From the NCBI GenBank assembly GCA_001604135.1, contig LVAT01000009.1, positions 160,414 through 224,413 on the forward strand: a stretch of 64,000 nt of DNA, written 5' to 3'. Position 1 is the stretch's first letter; the number at the start of each line of letters is the position of its first letter. Below, one piece after another: positions 8,420 to 16,558 of the stretch. A program made the position numbers and the translations under genes. The DNA is from Clostridiales bacterium Firm_14 (GTDB lineage Bacteria; Bacillota; Clostridia; Saccharofermentanales; Saccharofermentanaceae). Under the pieces are notes generated by a model, which was given only the letters and a program-made list of their open reading frames with translations, was not told the origin of the DNA and made no database searches.

Positions 8420-8962
8420 ATGGACGCAAAAGTGAAGAAATACACGATCCACATCCTCGCCATCACGGCATTTAATCCGAAGCTTTACGAGCTTCCTTTT
8501 GACCTGCCCCTGGAAAGAAATGCGGTCATAATCTGCACTGACAGGAAAAACGAATATCTCCAAAACTATACTGGCAACAAACTGGATATCGCTTTCTACG
8601 ACGTTGAAGATCCGAGCGTTATTGGTGCTTTCGAGACCGCTCATGCCATGGCAATAATCAAGTTCATTAACAGGCTCCCTGACGAAGTTTCCGATCTTTA
8701 TATCTGCTGCTCGAAAGGCCAATCCAGAAGTGCCGCAGTCGCCGCAGCACTCCTCCGAATGTCCGGCCGAAGCGATGATCCCGTCTGGCTAAACCCCTTC
8801 TACAACCCCAACATTCTCGTCTATTACAGGCTGTGCAAACAGGCAGGAATTCCCATAACTCCTGAAGAAGTCCAGCTCAGGAAAGAACAAAACGAAAAGG
8901 CTTACCTTGAACTTCAGGAAGGAAAGCCTACTAAGTACGAGCGGTGGCAGATAATCGAATAA
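8420..8962 (+). CDS. Dual-specificity / tyrosine phosphatase-like protein
   Basis: 180 residues with a Cys-x5-Arg phosphatase loop, CSKGQSR at residues 97-103, following hydrophobic strands (DLYICC). An acidic residue in the DVEDPS segment near 61-66 could act as general acid. There is no signal peptide, so it is probably cytosolic. It is the only plus-strand gene in this part of the window and is convergent with the next gene. The substrate may be a phosphoprotein or a small phosphorylated molecule. Confidence 0.75.
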   Translation: MDAKVKKYTIHILAITAFNPKLYELPFDLPLERNAVIICTDRKNEYLQNYTGNKLDIAFYDVEDPSVIGAFETAHAMAIIKFINRLPDEVSDLYICCSKGQSRSAAVAAALLRMSGRSDDPVWLNPFYNPNILVYYRLCKQAGIPITPEEVQLRKEQNEKAYLELQEGKPTKYERWQIIE

Positions 8963-9289
8963 TTACCTGTCTAAATAGCACTTGTAATGTTCGCTTCCAT
9001 CGTATTTAACGATCGGCTCTTCCGTCAGTTCAAACGCCTTTGCAATCTGCTCCACATATTCATCGCCGATGTTCGGATTTATGTAGATAACAGGACGTCC
9101 CTTGCCGTTGTAATCAACGCGTCCTCTGGGGTAGTAATCGAACTCTTTCTTGCACTTGGCAGGCCTTACATGCGGCCACAGGAGCCTGTGGTTAAACGTC
9201 TCACCGGATTTCGCCACGCCATATTCAGCGCCAGGCTCAAATGCATATGCCTTCAGTTCACCTTCAACTATCCAAAAAACACCTCTCAT
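8963..9289 (-). CDS. Unknown 108-aa protein
   Basis: The frame is open from 9331, but the ATG at 9289 has GAAAGGA at good spacing and begins MRGVFWIVEGELKAYAF. It has conserved-looking HRLLWPHVRP and DYYPRGRVDY segments and mixed alpha/beta character. It follows the FtsH-like gene by 13 bases and is probably cotranscribed. The stop codons of this gene and the convergent phosphatase-like gene abut. No family recognised. Confidence 0.6.
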   Translation of the reverse strand: MRGVFWIVEGELKAYAFEPGAEYGVAKSGETFNHRLLWPHVRPAKCKKEFDYYPRGRVDYNGKGRPVIYINPNIGDEYVEQIAKAFELTEEPIVKYDGSEHYKCYLDR

Positions 9290-9302
9290 ATTATTCCTTT
9301 CG

Positions 9303-10586
9303 TCACGCCGCCGCGCCCTTATCAGGAACATACTTCTCCCTGATTGGTGCGATGTCCTTGTAAGACAGCGTCTTCTTCTCTATGAGCAATTCGATAAGTT
9401 CTTCCAAGAAGGCACGGTTCTTGCTCAACAACTGCTTAGTTTTAAAGTAATAGCGTGACAACTCTGCACCTTTGATCGTATCGAGATGGTCAAAGACAAG
9501 CTGCGATGTCTCGTCTCCGTGGCACCACGCCTGGAAATCGTATGCTGCAACATCATCCAAAAGTCTCGTCATACGGTCATGCGCTCCGCGAAGATCCGCA
9601 TTAACTCCCATATCAATCTCGTTCAGGATCAGTTCCGTAGCGGCTTTCCCGGCAAGGTTAATCATAATCTCGATCTCATGGTTACCGTAAACTTCAAAAC
9701 GGTGCTCTTCCCTGCTCCTGTGAACAAGGCCTTTGACTCCACGGTTGGATTTTGTTTCTATTGATACAAAAGCAACCTGACTGGGATAGAAAAGCTCTGA
9801 AATAACCGTATGTCCTGCCTCATGAACTGCCAGTCTCCTGTCACTTTCAGGATCACTCTCCTCTGACTCACAAGCGTTGAAGATCTTCCTGATTACAGCC
9901 TTCTTGATGTCATCCTGACTGATGTGCTTCTTGTTCTCATAGCCGGCATAGATACCAGCCTCGTTAATAACCGTCTCCAGATCAGCGCAAGAATATCCCT
10001 CGCTGAACCTAGCAATCTCCTCAACGTCAACATCTTTTCCGACCTTCTTGTCCTTGAGGTAGAACTCAATGATCTTCTTTGAGTCTTCTAAACCAGGAAA
10101 ATGCATGAAGAATTCCTTGTCGAAGCGGCCGCTCCTGACAAGTGATTCAGGAAGCTTTCCGTAATCATTGCATGTAGCAAGTACAAAGACCTCCAGATCC
10201 TTTACGTCATCGATGCACGTCTGAACGGTCACATACTCTTCAGCATCACGGTGATAGCGGTCTTCATTCGCGAACTTATCAAGGTCATCAAGAAGGACGA
10301 TAGATGGAGCTTCAGATGCAGCCTGTTCAAATGTTTCACGTATAAAGTCAATGAACTCTCCGTCAGGTTTATCCTTTCTAATTACAAAAGTCTTTAAACC
10401 AGTCTCCTTAATAAAGCACTTAGCCATAAGTGTCTTTCCGATTCCTGGTTCACCGCTAAGCAAGATCCCCTTCGGAACCGATACGCCGAGCTTCTTATAC
10501 TTATCGGGATTCTTAACAATATCTATGATCCTGTAAAGTTCTGTCTTAATGCTTTCATAACCGATTACTCTATCCAATTCTCTCAT
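9303..10586 (-). CDS. FtsH-like AAA+ zinc metalloprotease without membrane segments
   Basis: 427 residues. The AAA+ module has Walker A GEPGIGKT (45-52), Walker B IVLLDDLD (96-103) and a second region of homology with RSGRFD (151-156). The M41 protease part has HEAGH (255-259) with a likely third ligand Asp331 in NADLRGA. Classical FtsH has two N-terminal transmembrane helices. Here the AAA domain begins within the first 10 residues, so the enzyme should be cytosolic. A GAGG ribosome binding site precedes the ATG. It may degrade a specific soluble partner; the neighbours do not identify it. Confidence 0.88.
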   Translation of the reverse strand: MRELDRVIGYESIKTELYRIIDIVKNPDKYKKLGVSVPKGILLSGEPGIGKTLMAKCFIKETGLKTFVIRKDKPDGEFIDFIRETFEQAASEAPSIVLLDDLDKFANEDRYHRDAEEYVTVQTCIDDVKDLEVFVLATCNDYGKLPESLVRSGRFDKEFFMHFPGLEDSKKIIEFYLKDKKVGKDVDVEEIARFSEGYSCADLETVINEAGIYAGYENKKHISQDDIKKAVIRKIFNACESEESDPESDRRLAVHEAGHTVISELFYPSQVAFVSIETKSNRGVKGLVHRSREEHRFEVYGNHEIEIMINLAGKAATELILNEIDMGVNADLRGAHDRMTRLLDDVAAYDFQAWCHGDETSQLVFDHLDTIKGAELSRYYFKTKQLLSKNRAFLEELIELLIEKKTLSYKDIAPIREKYVPDKGAAA

Positions 10587-10655
10587 GATAATTAACCTCG
10601 TTTCTTCTAGTTTATGGTTTGATTATAGAAGGCTCGATGTCCTTTTTTAGTCTCA

Positions 10656-11567
10656 TCACTCAAACGTGATCTTCTTGTTACCAAATACAAAATACTTTGC
10701 ATACTTCCTCGGGTGAACGATCTTATCGATCACATACCAATTCGTTCTGATCTCATTCCATGGGATCTCTGTTTCCCCGTAACCAACTGGTCTGAAGTCT
10801 GCGATTGCACGAACATCATGCTTTATGATCTTCCAGCTTTTCCCGTGTTTAACTGCTCTTTCCACTGAACAAAATACTTCATGATTAAGATTCTGTTTTG
10901 TTAACAGAAGCGTAAGAAGCTCCAGCTTTTTCTCAAGTGCAATATCCGCCTGATTGATGCAATCCAGAAGCATCTGATACACATATTCATCATCTTCTTT
11001 AACGACACTCCGCATCGTTTCATTTGGCACTTTGCAGCATGTCATCACGTCGAAAATCTCATCTTCGCTCAACTCTTCATTTGGACCTTTGAACTCGCTT
11101 AAATCCTCTATTGAATTCACATCGATCCATCTGCCCTCATTGATCAGATACAGTTTGACGGGTTTACGGAGCACGCAAATGCACAACATATTCGCATATG
11201 TGTTGAAGTCTTTACCATCCCAAATCGCAAGGCAGGTATCAGCATTCTCGATCATGCTGAAGTCACGTTCGATTCCGTGGGAATAAACAGTGCTGCCCCA
11301 GCCATGAACACAGGAATGATTCTCGTCCCATTTTCCAAGATTGAGCTTCGTCCAGTTCTTTCCTCCGGCAACACAAACCGTAACCTTCTTATATTTGGAA
11401 GATTTCAGATAATCCTGTACCAAAGCTGCAACGATTGACTGGTCGTCCACAAGGAACTCAGCTTCATCAGCCATAAGCTCATCTAGATAAGCACAGACAC
11501 AATCAGGAAGTGCCCATTTGCCGCCATCCTTCTCTATGCGTTTAATTCCACTAACAAATACTTTCAT
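10656..11567 (-). CDS. Unknown 303-aa protein, possible Rossmann-like N-terminal domain
   Basis: The N-terminal half alternates strands and helices: MKVFVSGIKRI, KVTVCVAGGKNW, and IENADTCLAIWDGKDFNTYANML followed by KPVKLYLI. This resembles SLOG/TIR-like nucleotide-binding folds, but I cannot confirm it. The C-terminal half is helical (ALEKKLELLTLLLTKQNLNHEVF). It precedes the FtsH-like gene by about 70 bp on the same strand. No family assigned. Confidence 0.55.
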   Translation of the reverse strand: MKVFVSGIKRIEKDGGKWALPDCVCAYLDELMADEAEFLVDDQSIVAALVQDYLKSSKYKKVTVCVAGGKNWTKLNLGKWDENHSCVHGWGSTVYSHGIERDFSMIENADTCLAIWDGKDFNTYANMLCICVLRKPVKLYLINEGRWIDVNSIEDLSEFKGPNEELSEDEIFDVMTCCKVPNETMRSVVKEDDEYVYQMLLDCINQADIALEKKLELLTLLLTKQNLNHEVFCSVERAVKHGKSWKIIKHDVRAIADFRPVGYGETEIPWNEIRTNWYVIDKIVHPRKYAKYFVFGNKKITFE

Positions 11568-11586
11568 CCAATCACTATCCTCTCTA

Positions 11587-12333
11587 CTAACTAATAACGA
11601 TTAACCTCACCGAACTAAATATGAGCGAGAACTTATCCCAATCAATATCCCTGTGATAGTGCCCGAAATACCAATGTTTGAACTTCAGTCCGTAATCAAC
11701 GATCAGCGAATCCAGAAACCTAGTCAGCCTGTTTCCTGACCTGTCCACGACACCTGCCATGTTTGCTGCAAGCAGTCTGTTGATATCACTGTTATAAACA
11801 GGACTCATGTTCTTCCCGATATATCCTTCCGGTGCACAGTGAGTCAGCACAACATCAACATCAAAATTGACCTTCCTAAGATTCTCCAGCGCTTCCTCGT
11901 ATTCCTCGTCAGAAGGCATCTCGCGGGCCCACCAGGACTCGCCTTCCTTGCGGAATTGCTTATCAGTAGATTCAGCTCCACCCATCGCGAAAAACCTGAT
12001 TCCGTCGATCGTATACACCTGACCTCTCATAAGATGGATTATGTGATCACTTATCTTATGAACCTTGCCGCCGTGCCATTCTTCAACAGGATACTTATCC
12101 AGGAGGTCATAATTCTCATGATTTCCGTCTATAAACAGCGTCGTAAAGTTGCGCTTGTTGTATGCCTTCTGAACATAGGCATCGTAATCAGCGCCGTCCC
12201 ATATACCGCCGAAATCACCTGCAATGATCACATAATCGTTATCCGGATGCATGAACTGCTGTTCCGGGAAATTCCTCGTATTGAGCTTCTCCCAATCCTC
12301 CGATCCGTGTGTATCACCGGTTATGTAAATCAT
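11587..12333 (-). CDS. Calcineurin-like metallophosphoesterase
   Basis: 248 residues with all metallophosphoesterase blocks: GDTHG at the N-terminus, VIIAGDFGG, GNHENYD, THCAPEG and GHYHRD. It is a cytosolic metal-dependent phosphatase or phosphodiesterase of unknown substrate. The gene ends in tandem TAG TAG codons, showing that TAG acts as a stop in this genome. It lies between the GNAT gene and the unknown 303-aa gene on the same strand. Confidence 0.88.
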   Translation of the reverse strand: MIYITGDTHGSEDWEKLNTRNFPEQQFMHPDNDYVIIAGDFGGIWDGADYDAYVQKAYNKRNFTTLFIDGNHENYDLLDKYPVEEWHGGKVHKISDHIIHLMRGQVYTIDGIRFFAMGGAESTDKQFRKEGESWWAREMPSDEEYEEALENLRKVNFDVDVVLTHCAPEGYIGKNMSPVYNSDINRLLAANMAGVVDRSGNRLTRFLDSLIVDYGLKFKHWYFGHYHRDIDWDKFSLIFSSVRLIVIS

Positions 12334-12345
12334 GACAATGCATCC

Positions 12346-12894
12346 TCACGCCGTTTTCCCTACACCAGCTGCCTCATAACGGAATTTCCGTTCTGCCACA
12401 CCGTCGTCGAAAACACGATAATCTCCGCCTCTGAAACCCAGCTTCTCCATTAACTTCATGCTGGAATTATTATTCCAGACTACCCATGCGAGGATCTCGT
12501 CTGTGGGCCTGCCCAAGAGCGTACCATCCAACAGTTTCTCAATAAGTGCGCTGACTGCCTCATAAGCGTATCCCTGTCGGCGGTAGGCCTCGAAAATATA
12601 GTATGCGATGCTGTTGTAATCCATGTGCTTCTCAGACGTGCAGAAACTCATAAAACCGATCATGCGGTCTTCGTCAGGTAGATATATCGAGTAATTGAGG
12701 CCATTGTTGAATATGGGCTCTCTTATTGCATCGAGCAGTTTCTCACACTTCTCGTGAGCAAACATAAATAAACACTCATCGGCAAAAACAACATTATCTA
12801 CAAAGAGCTCCCACTCATTACAAGTCATCTTCCTGATCTCAAGTCTCTCTGTTGTAAATGCAACTGTATTAGGTATTTCACGTATAACTGTCAT
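12346..12894 (-). CDS. GNAT-family N-acetyltransferase (RimJ/RimL-like)
   Basis: 182 residues. It starts with the typical FTTERLEIRKM strand and contains MIGFMSFC, YYIFEAYRRQGYAYEAV (the acetyl-CoA pyrophosphate loop, Q/RxxGxG/A type) and WNNNSSMKLMEKLGF. It transfers an acetyl group from acetyl-CoA to an amine. The substrate is unknown. It is 12 bp upstream of the metallophosphoesterase gene. Confidence 0.85.
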   Translation of the reverse strand: MTVIREIPNTVAFTTERLEIRKMTCNEWELFVDNVVFADECLFMFAHEKCEKLLDAIREPIFNNGLNYSIYLPDEDRMIGFMSFCTSEKHMDYNSIAYYIFEAYRRQGYAYEAVSALIEKLLDGTLLGRPTDEILAWVVWNNNSSMKLMEKLGFRGGDYRVFDDGVAERKFRYEAAGVGKTA

Positions 12895-12971
12895 ATCAAA
12901 TCCCTCGCTTTCTACGGTTTTCTTACTGTAATTGTAGAATGAGCGATGGGAGAAAAAGCGTACATAAGAAA

Positions 12972-13029
12972 GCCCGGCACAATGCCGGGCAAAATCCCTA
13001 AAATCGTACTACCAGTTCGATTTTAGGGA
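12972..13029 (-). terminator. Tandem hairpins, intrinsic terminator
   Basis: On the minus strand, a 12-bp stem (TCCCTAAAATCG / CGATTTTAGGGA, 11-nt loop) is followed by TTTT. A second perfect stem (GCCCGGCA / TGCCGGGC, 3-nt loop) is followed by TTTCTTAT. Together they should stop transcription coming from the 271-aa gene and insulate the acetyltransferase gene. Confidence 0.8.
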
Positions 13030-13056
13030 CTCAGGGATTAACCTCAAACCTCAGAC

Positions 13057-13082
13057 TTCACCCTCCATTCGCCTTCTTAACC
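13057..13082. repeat. Direct repeat copy 1, duplicated 3' end of the WYL gene
   Basis: 26 bp matching 13960-13985 with one mismatch. Read on the minus strand it encodes a VKKANGG-stop relict of the VKKAYGG-stop end of the WYL regulator. The 271-aa gene lies between the two copies. Confidence 0.8.
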
Positions 13083-13148
13083 AAGTCTAAAAATACCTGC
13101 TTCTATTGTAGAGGCTAGCATGAGATTAAATTGGTGCATAATTACTTA

Positions 13149-13964
13149 TTACTGGTTCGTTGTCTCTGTTTTTTGATTAATATGGCTTATTACGTCAAAA
13201 ACCATATCTCCGCTTGCTGCAAGAATCTTTCCGTACATCCATAAGAAAGTATCCGTGCGTTTATAGTCGTTTTTATCTAAGTCGTATTTATTTAGGAATG
13301 TCTCATATTTCTGGCAAAATATTTTGTAATTTCCTAAATCATTTAAAGGAAATTTATCATCATTGCGATTAAGAATCATATACAAAAGATTAGAAGAAAA
13401 CCTGTCAAAAATAGGATAGGAAGGATCTATAAAACTACAAAACTTGGTAGCAAACGAGTATATCTTGTTATTGTATTGGGCATCGTTGCCTTGCTTATTA
13501 ATGGTAGTAATAACGTCTACAACTGAATAATCTTTAGCACTAATTCTCTTTAGAATATTCGGAAATTGATCTTTTATATTTCTTGAAGTTGTTATTACAT
13601 TCTGAAGATTCGTGTTGTACAAAGAATTCAAAACAATAACTGCTTCTTGAACTTGTTTTAAGGTTGGCTCCTTTTCATTACAAATCTCAGAGAATATTTC
13701 TCTTAAGAGCTCATCACCAGGGTTGCATGTCTCAAATGCCATCCGGAATTTTCGCATTTTATTATCATCCAATTCCTTGTGCTTGATTAACTGAAATGTA
13801 TTTAACCTGACAATGTTTTCTTCTGTTGGATTATTCCATGTTTCAACACATAGTTCTATACATTCTCTCAGTTTTTCTGAACTGAAATCAGTCCATCTCT
13901 CAGGATCATTAACTATAGATTCAACAGACTTCTTTTTCTTCTTAATATCTTTCATCCTCTTCAC
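13149..13964 (-). CDS. Unknown 271-aa protein, likely inserted at the 3' end of the WYL gene
   Basis: AT-rich compared with its neighbours and mostly helical. The C-terminal half has KIYSFATKFCSFIDPSYPIFDRFSSNLL, a pattern seen in proteins with an 8-oxoguanine-glycosylase-like helical fold, but the catalytic motif is not recognisable. The listed start is a GTG overlapping the WYL stop. An ATG three codons on (near 13955), placed after GGAGGGTGAAGAGG, is equally likely. The gene lies between 26-bp direct repeats that duplicate the end of the WYL gene, which points to acquisition by insertion. Confidence 0.6.
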   Translation of the reverse strand: MKRMKDIKKKKKSVESIVNDPERWTDFSSEKLRECIELCVETWNNPTEENIVRLNTFQLIKHKELDDNKMRKFRMAFETCNPGDELLREIFSEICNEKEPTLKQVQEAVIVLNSLYNTNLQNVITTSRNIKDQFPNILKRISAKDYSVVDVITTINKQGNDAQYNNKIYSFATKFCSFIDPSYPIFDRFSSNLLYMILNRNDDKFPLNDLGNYKIFCQKYETFLNKYDLDKNDYKRTDTFLWMYGKILAASGDMVFDVISHINQKTETTNQ

Positions 13965-13985
13965 CCTCCATACGCCTTCTTAACC
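13960..13985. repeat. Direct repeat copy 2 (native 3' end of the WYL gene)
   Basis: Partner of the copy at 13057-13082 (25 of 26 bases identical). It includes the last codons and stop of the WYL regulator. About 900 bp separate the copies. Confidence 0.8.
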
Positions 13986-15043
13986 TTCTTAGCCCAATCC
14001 TTCATCTCATCAACGAGCCTTTGGGGTTCCAAGATCACTACATCCGGGGCATAGTTTCTGGCGAACTGCAGCATGGCGGCTTCGGTTACCAGGGCGCTCG
14101 CTGTCAGGCAATCGTCTGTCACTTCTTCAATGCGGACATCCTTGCCGAATATGTCAACAACATCGGTAAGCATACGGCGGACGCACTTGAATCGGACTCT
14201 GGTGTCTTCACTCGCATACATATAGATGTGTTCTTTCATGTATTCGCCGAGGTTTAAGTCCTGGCCGTTGGCACCTTTTAATTCCTTGAAGGGCCTTATC
14301 TTCTTGTCTTCCTGTAAAACAATGTTGCTGATACGATCGATCCTGTAATTGGAGATGGCCTCGTAGTGATCACGGTTGCAGATGAGATAGTATTTGCCGT
14401 CCTTTGCAGCCATCTGGTACGGACTGACGGTATATTTAACGGGCTTGCCATTCTTGTCTGTCTTTGGGCGCATTTTCTTATCAGGTTCCATATCGAGATA
14501 GTTGAAAGACACCATTCTCTTCTTGTCGATCGCTTCATCCAGCATGGCTATGTTATTGAAGATCTGTTTATTGGAATCGCCGGCATCAGGAAGAGTAGCT
14601 ATGTGGCGGACATGAGCCTTAAAATACTTGCTCGAAAGGCCTTCGATCTTCTTAACCAGATCCAGGCGCTGCTTGTGCGGGATGTGGTTTGAGAACAACA
14701 ATCCGTCGATAATGAGGCGAAGCTCTGCATCTGTAAAATCTCTTTCCAGCCAGTAGTCCGACCAGATCGTATTGCCTTCTTTTCCGGCATCTTTAGATTC
14801 TCTCTCGGTCTCTTTATACGAGATTGGTAAACCCATTTCCTTCAGCTTAACGATATTACTCCTGATGGCTTTTCGCTCCACTACCAGGTTATATTCTTTT
14901 TCCAGCAGGTCGATAATGTTTTTCTGATCGAGTGTGTGTTCCTCATCAGTATGCTTGCGCAGAATATCCAGTATGCATAAGGGGATCATCTTCTTGGAAG
15001 TAGCAGTCATATTTTCGTCCTGCCTTTCTGTTGTATTATCCAT
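13961..15043 (-). CDS. WYL-domain transcriptional regulator
   Basis: 360 residues: an N-terminal winged helix (about 15-85, IPLCILDILRKHTDEEHTL...), a middle helical region, and a WYL domain (about 170-265) with KKRMVSFNYLDM, SPYQMAAKDGKYYLICN and NYRIDRISNI. A WCX-type C-terminal region ends in VVILEPQRLVDEMKDW. WYL domains sense ligands and often control defence or stress loci. The ATG at 15043 has AGAGG upstream. Three palindromic 29-bp repeats lie about 150-235 bp upstream. It sits just downstream of the rtcB gene of the Ro60-like locus, on the same strand. Confidence 0.88.
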   Translation of the reverse strand: MDNTTERQDENMTATSKKMIPLCILDILRKHTDEEHTLDQKNIIDLLEKEYNLVVERKAIRSNIVKLKEMGLPISYKETERESKDAGKEGNTIWSDYWLERDFTDAELRLIIDGLLFSNHIPHKQRLDLVKKIEGLSSKYFKAHVRHIATLPDAGDSNKQIFNNIAMLDEAIDKKRMVSFNYLDMEPDKKMRPKTDKNGKPVKYTVSPYQMAAKDGKYYLICNRDHYEAISNYRIDRISNIVLQEDKKIRPFKELKGANGQDLNLGEYMKEHIYMYASEDTRVRFKCVRRMLTDVVDIFGKDVRIEEVTDDCLTASALVTEAAMLQFARNYAPDVVILEPQRLVDEMKDWAKKVKKAYGG

Positions 15044-15195
15044 AGTCTACCTCTTATCACATAATATGGGATTTATTTGGTGCATATTTTCTGGAAACAA
15101 AATGTGAACCATCAAAGAGAAACCCTCCCATAACCATCGCATCTTATGCTCAGATTATAGGAGGGCCAATGTCCGTTTAATGTCCCATCGTTTTC

Positions 15196-15277
15196 AATTT
15201 GCGAATTGTCGCAATTTGGCAGTGAATTTGCGAGTATTTGCAATTTGGTCTTGAATTTGCGAATAGTCGCAAATTCG
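15196..15277. repeat. Three tandem 29-bp repeats, each palindromic
   Basis: Units begin at 15196, 15225 and 15254. Each has the form AATTTGCGA-N5-TCGCAA (the middle unit is degenerate, CGAGTATTTGCAA). They sit between the rtcB stop and the WYL regulator promoter. Regular spacing of about 2.8 helical turns would put bound dimers on nearly the same DNA face. A likely operator array for the WYL regulator, by inference. Confidence 0.7.
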
Positions 15278-15295
15278 TCAACTCCAAATCCTTTC

Positions 15296-16510
15296 TCACT
15301 CCCCCGCCTTGAAGTTGTACACGGGCTTAATTACTTCGACCACATCAACGGATTCCGTGATCACATCGATGATGTCTTCCAATGACTTGTACGCCATGGG
15401 TGCTTCGTCGAGAGTTTCTTCAGACACGGATGTGGTGAAGATTCCTTCCATGGCTTTCTTATACTCGTCCATGGAGAGAGTGCCCTTTGCCTTTGTTCTG
15501 GACATGATTCTGCCGGCACCGTGAGGCGCGGAGTAGTTCCATTCGGGGTTGCCCTTACCGATGGCAATGACGGAACCGTCCCTCATGTTGATGGGGATGA
15601 ACACCTTCTCACCCTTGTGGGCGGCGATGGAACCCTTTCTTAATATCATCTCAGAAGTATCGATGTAGTTGTGGATCGTGTGGAAGGATTCTCCCGCCAC
15701 AAGTCCGGCTCTTTCGCAGATGATCTCTGCCATGAGCTCTCTGCTTCTCTTGGCGAATGCCTGGCAGATCTCCACGTCGTGGAGGTAGTCTTCCAAGTAT
15801 TTTCCGGTAAGGTAGCAGAGGTCGTCGGGCATGGGATTCTCGCCCTTGAAAGCCACCCAGCGGAGTGCCTTTATTGCTGCCTGGATCTCAGTCTCACGTC
15901 CCTGTTCCTTGTATGTACGGATTATCTCGTCACGCTGTGCTAAGTAAACATCGTAGCCCTTGTCGAGCTTGATCGCGAGCTTCTGGTAGAACTCTGCGAC
16001 CTGCTTACCGAGGTTTCTGGAACCGGAGTGGATGACAAGATACTTTGTGCCGTCAGATGATTCATCGATCTCGATGAAGTGGTTTCCGCCGCCTAACGTA
16101 CCGAGAGATCTGACGAGTCTTCCCGCATCCTTAAGCTCCCTGTAGCACTTGAGGCCGGTCAAGTCAAACTTCTCTTTGCGGCCTTCCCATACTTTTCTGC
16201 CGGAAGGAATATAGTGAGCTGCAACATCGACCATCATGTAGTCGATATCAACCTTGCCGAGTTCCACCGTGTACATTCCACAGCCGATGTCGACACCGAC
16301 AACGTTCGGAACGACCTTGTCCACAACAGTCATTGTGGTACCGATCGTGCAGCCCTTACCGGAATGAACGTCGGGCATGATGCGGATCTTGGATCCTGCA
16401 GTCATCTCATAATCGCACATACGTCTGATCTGCTCGATCGCTTCGTCTTCCACGACCTTTGCGTAACAGATCGCTGTGTTTACTTTTCCTTTGATTTCTA
16501 TAGCTTCCAT
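15296..16510 (-). CDS. rtcB: RNA ligase RtcB, Ro60-like locus type
   Basis: 404 residues with [50 protein letters not shown] and APHGAGR carrying the guanylylated histidine. It ligates 2',3'-cyclic phosphate or 3'-phosphate RNA ends to 5'-OH ends, as in tRNA repair. AAAGGA precedes the ATG. It lies 48 bp downstream of the DUF2828/vWA reading frame and is probably cotranscribed with it. It differs clearly from the PrfH-linked RtcB at 5894-7009, so this genome region carries two RtcB types. Confidence 0.95.
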   Translation of the reverse strand: MEAIEIKGKVNTAICYAKVVEDEAIEQIRRMCDYEMTAGSKIRIMPDVHSGKGCTIGTTMTVVDKVVPNVVGVDIGCGMYTVELGKVDIDYMMVDVAAHYIPSGRKVWEGRKEKFDLTGLKCYRELKDAGRLVRSLGTLGGGNHFIEIDESSDGTKYLVIHSGSRNLGKQVAEFYQKLAIKLDKGYDVYLAQRDEIIRTYKEQGRETEIQAAIKALRWVAFKGENPMPDDLCYLTGKYLEDYLHDVEICQAFAKRSRELMAEIICERAGLVAGESFHTIHNYIDTSEMILRKGSIAAHKGEKVFIPINMRDGSVIAIGKGNPEWNYSAPHGAGRIMSRTKAKGTLSMDEYKKAMEGIFTTSVSEETLDEAPMAYKSLEDIIDVITESVDVVEVIKPVYNFKAGE

Positions 16511-16558
16511 AGTTTTATCCTTTCTTTTAGTGAGGCTCTGACCCTCTCTAAAAGAAGG

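Noticed and set aside
11839-12453. A 204-codon plus-strand frame opposite the metallophosphoesterase
   Set aside because: Antisense shadow of a gene with all its catalytic motifs intact.
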